Source of the DNA: Fasciola hepatica
Lineage: Eukaryota > Platyhelminthes > Trematoda > Plagiorchiida > Fasciolidae
Direction: 5' to 3'
Assembly (NCBI GenBank): GCA_948099385.1
Contig: CANUEZ040000068.1
Location: 516,001 to 580,000 of the forward strand
Length of the DNA stretch: 64,000 nucleotides
This document shows, piece after piece, positions 36,700-49,809 of the stretch; position 1 is the first letter of the stretch, and each line of letters opens with the position of its first letter. The position numbers and the translations under genes are program-made. Under the pieces are notes generated by a model. The model searched no databases, was not told where the DNA came from, and worked only from the letters and a program-made list of their open reading frames with translations.

Positions 36700-38600
36700 G
36701 AACTCTGTGTGAGACAAAGTTATTACCGATGATCCTCGCTTACGTTCTATTAACTGAAAACCCAGTGTCTCCACAAAGGACCACTACTTGCTTCTACTCG
36801 GACTAAAAGTCTTATGATACGTTTCCCAAAAAGCACCCACGTCTTCTTTTTAGACGGAAATTTCCCTTCGTAACGTTTCTCATCACAATATGTCACCTCT
36901 CAGTGCAGCCAATGGTGTAGCATTTTTAAGATTCTCCTACACACGCTCACTTGTCAATGCTGGAGAATCGATTACCGAACACCTATGTGATATCTTCAAA
37001 TCATGATGCCCTAATAGGACTCAAACTTATGGTAGTAAGATTGCCTCACTAGCACTCATAATACTCAGAAGACAAAAGTAAATCGCACATAAGTCTCGAA
37101 GAAGTTAAGAATCCAGGTGAGTTTCGTTGATGATTAGGACCGTATAATTGAATTCGAATGGTTCGTTTGCCAAAGAGTTTTTGCAAATCGAGAGGTTCAA
37201 GCTTCTCTAGCATGAGACAGGGATTTACGTAACGTGTAGACGAAACACACAAGCTTTACGGTCGACGAAATCAATCCCAATGCTATAATTATACATTCAT
37301 AAAAAGAAAACCCGTCTTCATACTCGCCTCGTGCTTCGGCAGACCTTGAGGCCGTTACTGTTGCAGACATTTCTGAAATGTCCCGTGTTGATCAGGGAAA
37401 CATTTCCCCACATGTGCAACTCAACCTACCTCAAGGTGACACACCGATGCTCACTTTATTAAATGAGTCTTTATCCAAATGTCAAAGTCTTGATCTGTAG
37501 ATTCCGAAATACCGTTATTCCATTTCCTAGATCCCAAATACCTCTAAAGGACTGAGAAGGAATTTCCCCTGTTGCCATCAAAATTCCCGCCCTTTAGGTT
37601 CATTGATAAAGTTATTTTCATTCACCTTCAAACTTTTCTGAATATGCCACAAGACCCCCACCAGTTTGCTTATAAACCCGTAAGATCCACCCGTGATGAT
37701 GTAGCCTGCTACGTCCATTTCCACATTAAATCAGTGAAAACCTCGGAGCGATATGTTCTCTGTGAGTTCCTCGATTATTCTTCAGCCTTTGAATCAATAC
37801 CTTCGGTTTCGTCCTCTCCAGTAACTTAAAGGCTTCCGTTGTCCAGTGAAAACTATTTCCTGGTTATCGAGCTAATTTTTGAATTGATTTCCTCAAAATT
37901 ATAGAGCCAAGTATTTAGAAACCACTTTTTACCAATCCCAGTGTACTCCAGGTTTCGATGCCATCCCAGTTTCTTCCTTCTGGTTTCTTGTCCATCCAAT
38001 ATATGTGAGTATGCTTATGATGTGGTTGTTTCTCAAACATGACTTATCGCCCCGTTATTCTAATTCATTTATCCGATCTGATTTTCGTGAATTTTTTCAG
38101 ATTTGATGTATACAAAGATTTACTTGTATCCTATCAAGAGCTATTACTGTCTGACAAGGATGAGACTGAAACGGAAAAGATCTCCAAATTTGGTCAATAA
38201 TTTCCTTCCTATTTTTACTCCTGTTTACCCATGGCAGGCATTGTTGTACATTTCGTTTATTTTACCCCATTGGTGCCAAAAGATTTTACGGAAATACAAG
38301 CCAGTTGCTTGCAAACATTTGTCGAATAAATATGCAATCGAATACAAATGGTAAACGTGCTGTGAACTAGCCTGGTGTTAGTAGCAAATTTGCGCCTAGT
38401 TCATTAGCTCTACACCGTGAACACGATCGAATGAATTCTATTTCCGCCTCGTAAGGAAATCTATTTGAGAAGAGACCGCAAGATATCGAAAGGTTTGCAC
38501 TGGAACGGAAGACTCCTAGGATATATTATCAAAACATTTATAATTGGGAGAGGTGTATTGGGAATGTAGGGCCATGATATTTTTCAGCAAGCTACTGGCC
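36700..38600 (+). mobile_element. LINE-3: degraded non-LTR retrotransposon
   Basis: A plus-strand RT block at about 37590-37830 reads FIDKVIFIHLQTFLN, QDPHQFAYKPVRSTRDDVAC and RYVLCEFLDYSSAFESIP, so the motif A Asp is intact. About 200 nt further on, EYAYDVVVSQ near 38005-38035 is the motif C region with the second catalytic position changed (YAYD instead of YADD). Stops and frameshifts separate the blocks. A downstream protein-like frame (38103-38354) could be the thumb. The 5' limit is an estimate. It is the same broad family as LINE-2 and LINE-4. Confidence 0.78.
37572..37829 (+). pseudogene. LINE-3 reverse transcriptase core fragment
   Basis: An 85-codon frame holds the RT segment from QDPHQFAYKPVRSTRDDVAC to CEFLDYSSAFESIP. 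This is the fingers-to-motif-A region of CR1-like RTs, and the catalytic Asp of motif A is present. The frame stops 15 codons later. It is the best preserved part of LINE-3. Confidence 0.85.
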
Positions 38601-41600
38601 ACAGATAAAGAGGAAATAATTCAAACAAGGAAAGTCCAATACCGGCCAAATACGTGAGCAGCTATCTTCTTCAGAAGAGGGAAAAGAGTGGGGTGAGAGG
38701 TGAATGAGGAAACTTGAAGCGTGAATTATGTAATAAATAATAAAAAAGGAAGCTGGAAAATGAGTGGGATGATATATGTAGTAGTGAAAGAGACTCATGT
38801 ACACCCTCCAATCTGGTACAGCCAAAAAGAAGCACATTTTCCATCAGTTCCGTACGGTCAAAATTTTCAATTACCCATGCCAAGAATCGTAGTGACTTAT
38901 TTCCTGAAAATATCCTGACTGAGACCTTTGTATATTTGTATGAATATATTGGTGGTTAGAGGATTGTAGATGAATGCACATGATCGGTTTTTCATTTTCT
39001 CCTCTCTTCAGTTATCCATACCTGTTTCATACGGTCCCATTGATTTTAGAGAAAACTCTTCTCAGCTTCCGAATAAACCCGGTTCATTTGTACAGTGTAT
39101 ACAAAAATGCTGTAGACACCCTGTTGAGGTCTTTATCCGCAGTCCGATACTTCAGTGGTTGTTGGTGAACAAAATATTGTAAATATCATGAACCATGTGG
39201 TCACCTCCTTATGGTATCGAAATTTAATCTATATGACGCCTATATGCCCGATAGTCTCTGGGACCATGGATCTGACCGGCCTTAACTGAGAGCTGAATGA
39301 CTGACTGAGCGCAGCTGTGTGCGTGCGTTCGCGTGCACAATCTAGGAATAACAGTGAAATACACTGCGGCTGACTGTCCACTGAAATGGGGTTGCTGAAA
39401 ACAGGCACGTTCATGGGTCAAAGAAATTCGAGGGTTCTCGATCATAGTGATTATAAGCAATGGTTAATTTATCTACGGAGAAAAGGCGTAGCACAGAGAG
39501 AGCTGTATAGAATTTTAATCGGCAGTCAGCTGTAATAGAATAAATAAAAACTTCGGAGGAACGGGGCAGCTGCAGACAACGAAATGGGATCGATCGAACT
39601 CACTCGGTCTTTTCAGTGAGAGAAGAAACGTATCAACTATCTGGTTAAACGGTGGCCAGTGCACGTCCGATAAAACTCCTTTCCAACCGGATATTCAAAG
39701 CACTGAATATCCTTCATCCAAATGCTCAACACAAAACGAAAACAAATATTGGGGGTTACTTTGATTTCCTCCAATTTTCAAAATCGCCTAAGTGAAGCAC
39801 GGTAGAATTCACACAAACCGTCTGCCGTTCACTTGTAGCTCTAAAAACCTACATTTGGCTGAAACCATCCTCCACTCAGTGTGGTCGTCCAGTGACCTTC
39901 TGCTAAAGTATTTTTTGTAGTTAGGCGGCAATTAAATGAACTTGCGCCATTGTCTAAAACCTTCGCACCGTAGTATAAGAGCGTTGTGCTGAAATTCACG
40001 GGGCATGCATCAATATCTAGCGAAAAGATTATCCCAATCCTTTAACGACCAATGGAATGTCGGAAAATTTGACTGTGAATTCCGGAAGGTAGTGCAAGCA
40101 GCATTTTTTGAATCAGAGCAGATACGATAACACATTACGGCCTAACAAGCCTTTGAAGCCGAAGGGTACCGCGTGCTTGCATGGAAATATTCAATGGCTA
40201 CGACGTGATTTTCGTTATTCGATACAATTAAATCCGTAGAGCCTGTTTATATCTACTCGAGAAAAGATGTTGTAAGATATAGCTTGATGCTCACAGAGGG
40301 ATTATTCCAGTTGATTGGGTGTCTGCTCCTGAAGGCACGATAACTGGCCATTGGTTCGTGGCTGTCAGTTTTTATGTCACATATTGTTGCGATGCTGAGT
40401 AGTCTCGTCATCAGCAAATAATCAATTCTGAACGTAGATGTTCACTGTGAAAGTGACAGAGGAGTTGTAAATAATCCGTCTGAAACCACAGAAAGATAAT
40501 AAAATATGCAGAGGGAAAATTGTCGAAAATGAAGATCGTATGCGCATCATACTAAGAACCGGAATCAGTGATGATTCAAGGTTGTTATCTCAACATCTTA
40601 GAATGAACACCCAAAAGCACCGTTACACGTGATCGAGGAACTGTGTTAGATCAAAGTTTCAAGAAATGGAAATTTTCGAAAGACATTGCTGAGATATGCA
40701 ACACTGTGGACTAGTATCATTCAATGACTCAGGCCTTGAATAACATCACGTTTGAGACGGAAATTTTTGAGTTGACTATGAGCGCAAGCTTCATTGATGG
40801 ATTCGTTGATTATCACACCTGCTGCACGAATAAAACCTACTATCTAGCTCAATGAGGGCCATGGGATCAAAATCAAGCCAAAGCGAGCCTAATACACATA
40901 ATATTTGCAAGTTCAGATAAGCCCAATGTTGAAGAGCTTCGTTGATGAAACCAAATTCAATGTTAGGTGCTCTCGATCGATTAGGAAATCTAATAAAGAA
41001 AACCGAGTATCAAAATACTACCGTCAAGTAATAGTGCGAACTCGAATGGCATTTCACGTATGAAAACCCTTGTTAGGTTAACTTATAAATGTCACGCGAT
41101 AATAAGCAACCAGGTTTTCAATAAATTCTTTGAAGAACGCTCCTCCAAGAGGAGTGCCTAACAACCCAATACTGTGGTAGTATTTACTTTTGACAAAACT
41201 CCTAAATGTAGACGTGCATCTTAAGCACGTTTGGTCTTTAGATATTCTTCAATATTTTTTCCTCCTGATGTCCGTTCTTCAACTTTACGGAGTAAGCTGC
41301 TAACTGCTATATAAGTTCATTAAACGTTTTATTGGAAGAAACCAGAGAGCGCTCGTAAGAATGCGAGAACGACAGACTGCCCGGATGCATATGTTTCTTG
41401 GAGAACATAAAGTATGCCATGAATTCACTCACGATATTTTAATTCTACGGGCTTCCTAAGATAGACACAATATCACATTAGTACAATCATCCGAATATCT
41501 TTCACATTTATAGTTATGATCGTTTTGCAAAATGAATGGCACCATTCATATTTATATTTATATTCATTCACTGATGATGCACTGCTCCTAAATTGTGGCT

Positions 41601-43111
41601 TTATACTCCTTATCAGTAGCACGAGGCTCTCCAAACAAGGAGCAATGCTCCTAAACTGCGAAAAAAATGGAATAAAATCTATGGCGAATAGACAAAGTTC
41701 AATGTATGTTCTATTCCTGGGACCCAAAGTTTACTAAAATCATTGCAACTAAGATTTTTTCATAAGAACGGAAGAAAGCAGGCAAGATTGGATTTTGGCG
41801 TAATCATTTTCGAATCGGTGATTGATTTCACTTCGACCGATTTAGTCTCGATTTTTCTGTGTTGCTTGCACTTGATTCATTGAAGTGCAGTTCACATGTA
41901 TTTTTTCTCCGGAAATCATGTTCAGACTTGCAAAGAATTGTGAATCTGTTGGGGTTGAACTGGTTAGCATAGTACCAGGCCGTGCAGTCCACACAGCAAT
42001 AGAAATGAGTCTTTGAGGGTTTTCTTTCCGATCTCCGTTTTTGTGCTTCAGCGAGTTCACCATGCGATGAACTATGTCTGACTACCACACGGAAGTTAGA
42101 AGATGAACACGAAGACTGTGTTTTTATCTCCAGTTACTTTGAATTCATTGAACATACCTCCGGGTCAAGTACATCACCAACCAGTTGCAAAAATTACGAT
42201 GGTATTATTTCTGAATTTCATTTAGGGTTCTACGAGAGATTACCTTATGAGTTTTGGAGGAACGGTTTTTCCAGCACATTTGGCGACTAGGAACAAGTAT
42301 TTTCCATCGTAGTACTCAAGCACTACTCGTTTCATTTCCGGAAGCCTAGCAGAAATCGCAGTCTGCTAAATTATCTTTTCATTTAGTTCATCAACTAGAT
42401 GTAAATTCTTAGATATTAGCCCAACCTGAATAATTCACGATAACACGGTAACTGTCAAGTTGATTATGAAGTGTGGAAGTACAACAGATACATCATGCAA
42501 AAATATCACTCAAGTGAAACGGAAGATGTAAACCCAAAGACGATCAAATGTACGGGTAATAACATAAAAGGTGGCAGTCTGAAACTTGATGTATCTCACT
42601 TTCTTATAAACCAGTGTTGTCATCATGTAACCCTGAGGATACGAACCATTCTGAAGACAACCTCAAATATTTATCTGGTTTTTTAATTCACGGTCAACCC
42701 AGTCAGTGTCGTTTTGCTTCGTTCTGGGTTGCCCTGACCATGCATTTATCAAAACCTCGTCAACAATCTGCAGTCAAGCACATTTTGTCTTCAAGTGCGT
42801 GAAATTAGAAATCGGTGGATTTGTTAGCCGAATATCCAGTAACTCGGTTAACTGATTCCTCAGACGGACATTATGTTTTCTCGCACCCATATATGGAATC
42901 ACATTCATGAGAACAGATTTGTTACCATCCCCTACCAGATAGTCTCAACTGTATAAGGCTGAATGGGGCAAGGTTACTTTCTGTTACTTTCTTTTAAAGG
43001 TTTTTCAAAATACTTTATAGGAAATATTGTTTGGCAGATTTTGACAATGTTTTGAGGTGACGCATATGGTAAAAGTGTGGCCTACATGCAAAAGTCTAAG
43101 GATTTTCGGCG
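38601..43111. other. No gene supported
   Basis: Long stretch without convincing exons. Short frames at 38970-39182, 41516-41737 (plus) and 41473-41727, 41828-42088 (minus) have no motifs and mirror one another. It behaves like intron or intergenic sequence. Confidence 0.35.
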
Positions 43112-43197
43112 CGACCTCGTCACTCAGCTGGTAGAGCGATCGCAGTACTAAAGCGAGAATGGCAACCATGAGTGAGTTCGAATCCTGTCGGGGCCAA
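43112..43197 (+). repeat. tRNA-derived element or tRNA pseudogene
   Basis: An A-box-like sequence (cactcagctggtagagcg) and a B-box-like sequence (gagttcgaatcctgt) are about 35 nt apart, ending in ggggcca. The acceptor stem does not pair cleanly and the anticodon arm is irregular, so it is not a functional tRNA by eye. It sits immediately upstream of LINE-4, so it may be a SINE head. Confidence 0.5.
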
Positions 43198-44560
43198 CGA
43201 CTTTTACCATTTGTATCACCTCAGGACAATTTCTGAAAGATAGAAAAATTCCACACTTCTGGAAGATAGCAGCTCTATATCCTGTTTCTTTAGTAAATCC
43301 TTCGAAATGTTATCATATTGCTCGTAATTCTACCTGCCGTAAAGTTTTTGAAAGACTGGTTCTTTCGCAATAGCCCTGTATATCTAATGTTCATTTTCCA
43401 TCTGTTTGCCTACCGCCAGTCAATTTTTACTCTCGATGTTCTCTCTACCCAGGCACTTTATACTCTGTCCGTAGAGGGGACTTAAACTTATATCTTCCAG
43501 AGTACGGTTGCGCATTCTGTAGTGCCAGTTTCAATAAACCGCTTTCCTTCCACTCTCATTCTGATATTGAGCCTTCCCCCGATACCTTGTTGTCAGACTA
43601 CTTTCACTGGCACTGGCAGTTGATCCGCTAGAGCGGCAATGGCTCTTGTTTTCTGTCTTCTGTCAACGAAGTCCCTCAATTTTCCATATATTCCCCAATT
43701 GTATTTTCCGCCTAATTCTCATCTTTTCCTAGCAAGAAAATAATCTATTCACCCAGGTTACGGAGAATGTTATATTTAGCACGTAATGCGTTCGCGATTC
43801 CAATTTTCGTTCTACTCAATGATATCAGTTCCATCTCAGAATGGTCATATACCCACAACTAAGGTCCTAACCCAACTACTGTGGTGATATTCTATCAGCC
43901 CCAATGAATGGTTGAAAGTATTGCAGTTTTCAAAACTATTGCACTCCCAGTGAAATAAATGAAGTTAGCTGAATTTTCTTCATTCAGTTAGGTATCTCAG
44001 AGGGTTAATCGATCTTAGTCTTTTTTTTATAAGCAAGTTGGTTTTATCTCCTTGGCTGCTTTTTCATCCTCCTTGCCTTGAGTTTTACTCTGAACACAAT
44101 CATTCTACTCAACCTGTTGTCTTCAAATGTGTCCAGCTTCATTGACAAAATTCCTCACTTATCATGTTTGCCAGCCTATAGCTGAATGACTCACATTTTG
44201 CTAGATCATCCAAGCACTAATTATCTTCCAGTGGCATATCCGGACAACTTTACACTCAATGTTTCAATTCATAACACAACACAACTTGCAAAAAGCTATC
44301 CTCAAAATGCTTACTGACAAAGCACACCCTTTCCAAAACGATCTTCTGAAAGACAAATCTACTTATTACATGTTTCGAATCAAACACATGCACTCGTTCG
44401 AGTGTACAGCAGCTCCACTAATCCTCACTTAGCAAGTTTTCTGTACAAATGAGTTTCTTTTTTACTGCAACGCAAACAACTTTTGTTATAATGCATTACA
44501 TCACAATTTTGTTGTTGTGTTCTATTGTGTGCTTTTCTGAGGATAAGAATATCAACATAT
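43198..44560 (+). mobile_element. LINE-4: degraded non-LTR retrotransposon
   Basis: The plus strand shows FWKIAALYPVS near 43257, KVFERLVLSQ near 43340 followed by a stop, and FAYRQSIFTLDVLSTQALYT near 43408-43470. These match, in order, the WKxAxVxPI, KVFERLVLxQ and FAYRxSRSTLDAxxxLVHxI blocks of CR1-like RTs. Further RT-like crumbs follow and are heavily shifted. Motifs A and C are not readable. The 3' limit near 44560 is a guess. Confidence 0.75.
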
Positions 44561-46770
44561 AAAGGGTGAACAACTGAATAATTGATTCGACGGAATGTGA
44601 TCTGCGACGCAGTTCCTAATGTTGGAAAAATCCGAACTTATTGCGTGCCTGCAACCAAAGTATGGTGATAGATCATACAATCTCTTTGCACACCTACCCA
44701 TCCAAAATGTCCTACTAATCCGCAAGACCATGTGTCTAACCAATACCAACGGAATCACTGCAAGGCATTTAAAATGTCTGAGTAATCTGTCTATAAATAG
44801 ATCATTACTTCGTCAAACTAAAGGTTTGTGCTCGATTGAGTGCCTTCTGAATACGTTTTGGACAGTTCGGTCTCAGCAAATTTATTCGAATGTAACTGTC
44901 TGGAAGAAATAACCGTGGTATGGTGTAATTTATTTGGTCAGCGGAATATCACTCGTTGTATTTACCAAGGTGTGTATTAGAGCACCCAATTGTTTTATGC
45001 ATTAGAGTAACGTTGTCTCACCAACAATGGGGTTATCTGTGGTAGAACACTAGCAGTATGCACGATATAAACTAGGAGTTCGAAATCGGTTTGCTTTTTT
45101 TGCACATTCAGATGTGAATGAATAAGTTTATCCCATACTGGTTTGAACGGCGAAGGAGCAAACTGGTCAGATAATGCGAAAATATCAATTGTATTGCAAT
45201 GCCGCAGTGGTAAACATGATGAGGAAACAGTTTGAAAACAAATAATAAACTTCCTACTGACATTGAAATTAGAACGGTGAATCTCAATGGCTTTAGATAT
45301 CGGACTGTTCACTGTTGCTTGGCGGTTTTAAAAATCCCGGAGCGCTGGTTTACTTGCTTCAGTTGCTACCGTTTCACGACAAGCTGAGGTCACATCATCA
45401 TTAGAAACTTTGAAAGGCAGAACACAACACTGGTTGCTAAAAACAAATATGCATTCTAGCTTTTACTAATATCTCAAGTGAGATCATGTGTATGATTGAC
45501 ATAATATGTTGTGGAATGATCCGCTTAACCCATCATAGCAAGATAATAAAACCACATACTATAAACTGGAATACGAACACACAAACTGGAACACCCTTGA
45601 GACGCTACTGCATTCTGATTATGCATGACCTTAGAGCAAGTACGGATGACCGAGACTTTCTCCATTCCGGTGAAATAAAAGGAAATAATGTTTTTTTAAA
45701 GGAGACCCATAGACGAACATTTTCAAAAACACTGGATTATCCAAAATGGATATGAAAAGGTGTTTTGAAATTCGTTGCATAGAGTCACCATCTTAATTCT
45801 TAGTTCCCCAAATGGTGCACATGAAAACATTTATCATTAGACTGCGAATTTAATTATGCAGTTCTCCCATCGGGTGAATATTATTTTCAAAATGTATCCT
45901 TTCAATTATATATTTTCTCTGGCGAGTATTGGTATATTATTTCATGAACGGGATTTTTGTCAATCAGAGGCTGCCAGTTGAATGTTCAGTGGCAGAAACA
46001 TGGTTCAAACCCAAGAACACAATGTCAATTGCCCATCACAGTGTCAGTTTGATCATCGCCAATAAACTCACATGGTGTGGAGTACAGATTTACCAATTCG
46101 AAAATGAGTCTTTTATTGACAAGTTCATCTGTTCTTGTCCCATGTTCCGTTTGGAATAATAGAATATTGCCACCGATGTTTGACAGTTTCTTTAATTCGA
46201 AAACATCGAGGCATCCGAAGTCACATTCTCAATAAATCAGCTGACTACGTACGTCAAGCAGTCCATGTGCTTCGCTCTCGTGTAATACTTCTTTCAATAC
46301 ACACAAGCATTTAAGTATATCCGTGATGCCGAACTAAAAAATCTCCCAACACGTAATATTGCGAAAGACGTAATAAAATATAGAGTTCATAGAATGTGTG
46401 ATAACATCAAAAACGGCTACTTTAAAACAGACGGACAGGGTGTTCGCTCACCTTCAGAATTGTGGTTCGCCTACTAAACTCAAAGAATCTCATATGGTTG
46501 GTTCAAGTCACATGATCAAAATACGCGCAGTATAAAATGCGACTCAAAGATAGTATTTCACAGGTTTCTTCAGATGATGTTAGCAACCATCTGCACACTG
46601 GTTTTCATCTTCGTCAGTTTCCATGATGTGAAAACCTTAGAACAGTACATCAGATTCCTGAACCCATTCAGGGAAAATTATCTAATTTTATTCCCGATTT
46701 ATATTGCTTTTCTATTAGGCCGATCATCATGGATAAGATAATAGTTTATAATATTTTTTCACGCTTTTTT
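44561..46770. other. No gene supported; unassigned frames
   Basis: There is a 97-codon plus frame at 44619-44912, a 105-codon minus frame at 44995-45312 (HLNVQKKQTDFELLVYIVHT) and a 76-codon plus frame at 45929-46159 ending FENESFIDKFICSCPMFRLE. The C-x-C ending of the last is faintly like a SWIM zinc motif but lacks the CxH. No call is possible. Confidence 0.3.
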
Positions 46771-46773
46771 TTC

Positions 46774-46834
46774 TATATATATATATATATAATACATATA
46801 TATATACATATACATATATATATATATATATATT
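46774..46834. repeat. Interrupted (TA)n / (ATAC)n tract
   Basis: About 60 nt of TA repeats broken by tac and aat steps, in an AT-rich surround. Confidence 0.92.
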
Positions 46835-47876
46835 TGTTTCATATATTTCAATATTGCTTAATTTGTGGTCTTGTTCGCATTCTCTTTTACGTTTAAAACA
46901 TTTCTGAAATGAATTTACCGCCTCATCATCGCCGCTTTAGGCTCCGTTGTATACATGCATTTTCCTTCTGAGGTTCAGTGTGAAGAAACCGCAATAAAAT
47001 AGTCGCACAACATTGAGAATTAATTTCACATTATGATAAACTGGCGTTATTTGGTTCACGATTCAAGACCATGTGAGTAGATGTCAGCTTTATTCACAAG
47101 TTTTAATAAACGAAATGTGATCAACGAACACACAAAGGGAATCGAATGTTCAAAACAATTCGCCATTCTGTTTGAATCTCTCGCACTGGAAGAGGTGGTC
47201 AACTTCGCTAACCAATAATGTTGTTCACCTCACGGTGACGCGGTTATTCACGTTCAAATTCCTGATATTTACTTCTCTATCTTAAGTGGTAACCTCTTGA
47301 TTCACCTTTTGTAAACCAAAATGTGGGTATTCATTAGCGGAGTTAATCACGAAATCGACTTACGGAGGAAAGTTTGCCATGATGCGTCATCCCGGTTCCA
47401 TATCTTTCGTATTCACTGAAATAGTAAACTATTGTTGTTCTATTTTTACGTCCAGAGTAATTGCAAAGGCAGAGATAAGTTAGTATGAGTGCAATTCAGA
47501 GACATCGGGAGAAGAACTTCATAATGTAAAGACAATTCAACGGTAGTCAGATATGATGCGGTCGATGCAAATCAAGATTGATTGGCATGTGATTCATTGG
47601 TACTTATGAGAACGAGAATGTTTGTACAGTTACGCGTGTGGGTTCAGCTGAAAACACGCTGTAACAGTTCTGGATGCACATTTCCTCATAATCGAGCGTA
47701 AGATTATTTGTATAACGGACCGCCCTCTTAAAACTCGACTCGAAGTTAATTCATTCCAATTAGGCTGGACATATTTTGTCCCTGAGTCTACCATAAATCA
47801 GGGAAGTGCTTTTCAATTACAAGATGAAGTTGTATTCTCCAGAAACGTTGGCCTTTTCTTTGGGTTTTTCATCTAG

Positions 47877-47988
47877 TAACAAAGTCCATTTTCAAGAAAA
47901 AAGAATTTATTCTGATGGAGTCAGCATTTATCCATCCACGACGAAAACCACCTATTCTGAATTCACCTCACACCGTTCTATAAATTAG
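47877..47988 (+). CDS. Candidate 3'-terminal exon, unknown protein
   Basis: A pyrimidine-rich acceptor (ccttttctttgggtttttcatctag) is followed by an open frame ending in TAG at 47988. The peptide, entering in phase 2, reads NKVHFQEKRIYSDGVSIYPS and continues TTKTTYSEFTSHRSIN. No domain is recognised; it is rich in Ser/Thr. No polyadenylation signal immediately follows, though AATAAA-like sequence occurs within about 80 nt (caataaataat). Confidence 0.35.
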
Positions 47989-48230
47989 TCATGCTCGGTC
48001 TGCCACTGAATTCTACTTCAACGAAGTCAATCGCGGCACCGATAAAAAAAGCAAATCTACAATAAATAATATAAGGTTGTCTAGAGTATTTTGTATATTA
48101 CATTTGTTTGAAATAATGCAAAGTGAACAGAAGACTCTTCATGCAGAATATACGGGTGGGCTTTGGGATGAGAAATTCTTACAGCGTCGATGTGAATGGT
48201 AGTACACAGAACAATATGTTTTAGTTACAG

Positions 48231-48479
48231 AATATGGTCCTACTTTATCTTTGGTTCTTTAATATTAGTGCTCAAAACGAAAGTTCAACAAACAGACAAT
48301 TCAACATTTACACCAAAAGTATTTTTCCTGAGCCACATAACTGGAAAACTGCAACCGTGAGCAGATATAGTAGAACAAGCTTCCGATTTGGACTGCGTTC
48401 CTTTTCTGAATCGAGCGGGCAAACGATACTCATGGGAGTTCTGAGAAGCTCAGTACTCATCGACGAAATCAATCAATAG
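48231..48479 (+). CDS. Candidate 3'-terminal exon, unknown protein
   Basis: After the acceptor tgttttagttacag, an 82-codon frame runs to TAG at 48479. It begins with a short hydrophobic stretch (NMVLLYLWFFNIS), then carries an N-x-S site (QNESSTN) and a segment NWKTATVSRYSRTSFRFGLR. The end, LMGVLRSSVLIDEINQ, is faintly reminiscent of the GDIAIDDI end of MAM domains, but I would not assign it. It might be an extracellular part of a membrane protein. Its position close to the candidate terminal exon at 47877-47988 means at most one of the two is likely to be the end of the same gene. Confidence 0.3.
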   Translation, partial: NMVLLYLWFFNISAQNESSTNRQFNIYTKSIFPEPHNWKTATVSRYSRTSFRFGLRSFSESSGQTILMGVLRSSVLIDEINQ

Positions 48480-49184
48480 ACGTACTTATGATGATCATAA
48501 ATATAGGCTTTCGAAGTGCACGAAATACAACTTACTCAAGAAATTGTTCAAAATTTAAACAAATCAACAGACTTCTAGGCAGGAAGTCACGTTATGCACG
48601 TAAAGCCGTTCACAGAACATGATTACTGGGGGTTTTCCAAAATAAAATTATACAAAGGGAGAGTAGCAGCATCGAATACAAAAGGCTCACTTACTAATTC
48701 AGAAATAATTAGGAAACGGCAAAAGGCCGACCTCTTATGCTTAATAACATGAATGTACAAGTGATTTCTTGAGCGGGGATTCCCGTAATTTTCGATGGAA
48801 GAGGAGGTTACCTCCTGCGTATTTTGGCATATGTTGAAACGTGTGTGTGTGTGGTGATTTTGCGTCCTACCGTCAAGCAATACGATAAATCTTACCTACG
48901 CCAAGCACCACTGAATTTTCCCATGTGCACTCCTATCATCATCCATGCAATCCTACACACGACCGTGTGTATCATCCTAAATGAAACTTAGATAATGAAT
49001 ATTACATTGCGCATGTCTTGCCCGTATGATCTCTATCCATAACGAGTGAGAGTGTTTGGCTCATGGGTCATTGTCTACTTTGGTATGATTTCTATAGCAT
49101 ATTTCATTTCTTCATAAATACACAATTTTTCACGTCAATTGACGAATACATTCCAGTGCTAGTTTGCATGCTAGTTCACTTCAG

Positions 49185-49371
49185 TTCACACAATTTAGTC
49201 ACTGCGGTGCGCGACACGAATGCAAAGCTCAGCGGCACGGACCTCATACATATCATCAACCTGAGATTTGCCAATTATCAAAACCGTTTAAATCCAAACT
49301 ATTACCAGTCTCCACGGGTCCACTTGGAATGCTCATGTTTCATGTCTGTATCTGTCTATATCGATCTCCAG
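49185..49371 (+). CDS. Candidate internal exon, unknown protein
   Basis: The acceptor gttcacttcag and the donor CTCCAG then gttgtt bound 187 nt, phase 2 in and phase 0 out, giving about 62 codons. The peptide includes SHNLVTAVRDTNAKLSGTDL and IHIINLRFANYQNRLN, then a cysteine-bearing end HLECSCFMSVSVYIDLQ. The donor departs from consensus at +3. A second frame is also open across this stretch, so the reading frame is not certain. Family unknown. Confidence 0.32.
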
Positions 49372-49658
49372 GTTGTTTGAACTGTTCAGATCCCGTGCAA
49401 TGATGCTTGGCGGGGGGAACTAATTAGTATATTCTCGACGAAACCAGTTCAAGTTCCAGTTTACCAAGCTTTTCGCAACAGTTTGTAGTTTATCATAACT
49501 CGTCAAGTTGAAGAGGATAGGGAAGATAAGACAACTTTGTAAGACCTTGGCCGTGTGGTCACTGTCATCATACAAGTAGTCTGTGATTGTTTAACCCTGT
49601 TTTCTGAACTCACTTCCCGTTCTGTAATTCATTACCTTTTGAAAATGGAAAACAATAG

Positions 49659-49809
49659 TCCACTTGGCTGGTCATCGTATAATTCCATTCAAGAAAGCTG
49701 GAGTGAAATGCAAGTTCGCATAGAATTGAATCAAGGGGAGCGGCAATTTACGCGATTGACAGCGAACAAAGTAACCAGTGGCTGTGTGATTAGATTGACA
49801 TCGGATGCA
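49659..49809 (+). CDS. Candidate internal exon, unknown protein
   Basis: The donor GATGCA then gtaaga is strong; the acceptor gaaaacaatag is weak in pyrimidines. The 151-nt frame (phase 2 in, 0 out) encodes PLGWSSYNSIQESWSEMQVR and continues IELNQGERQFTRLTANKVTS up to LTSDA. It is a hydrophilic, probably alpha/beta segment. The frame stays open past the donor to a TGA at 49893, so it could also be a longer terminal exon. An in-frame ATG lies just upstream (MENNSPLGW). Unassigned. Confidence 0.35.

Noticed and set aside
37049..37252. Minus-strand 67-codon frame as a gene
   Set aside because: It lies inside LINE-3 on the opposite strand with no motif; probably a shadow of decayed LINE sequence.
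43112..43197. Functional tRNA gene
   Set aside because: A and B boxes are present but the acceptor and anticodon stems do not pair properly by eye.
45929..46159. SWIM zinc-finger exon
   Set aside because: Only the C-x-C half is present, the CxH is missing, and no transposase context was confirmed.
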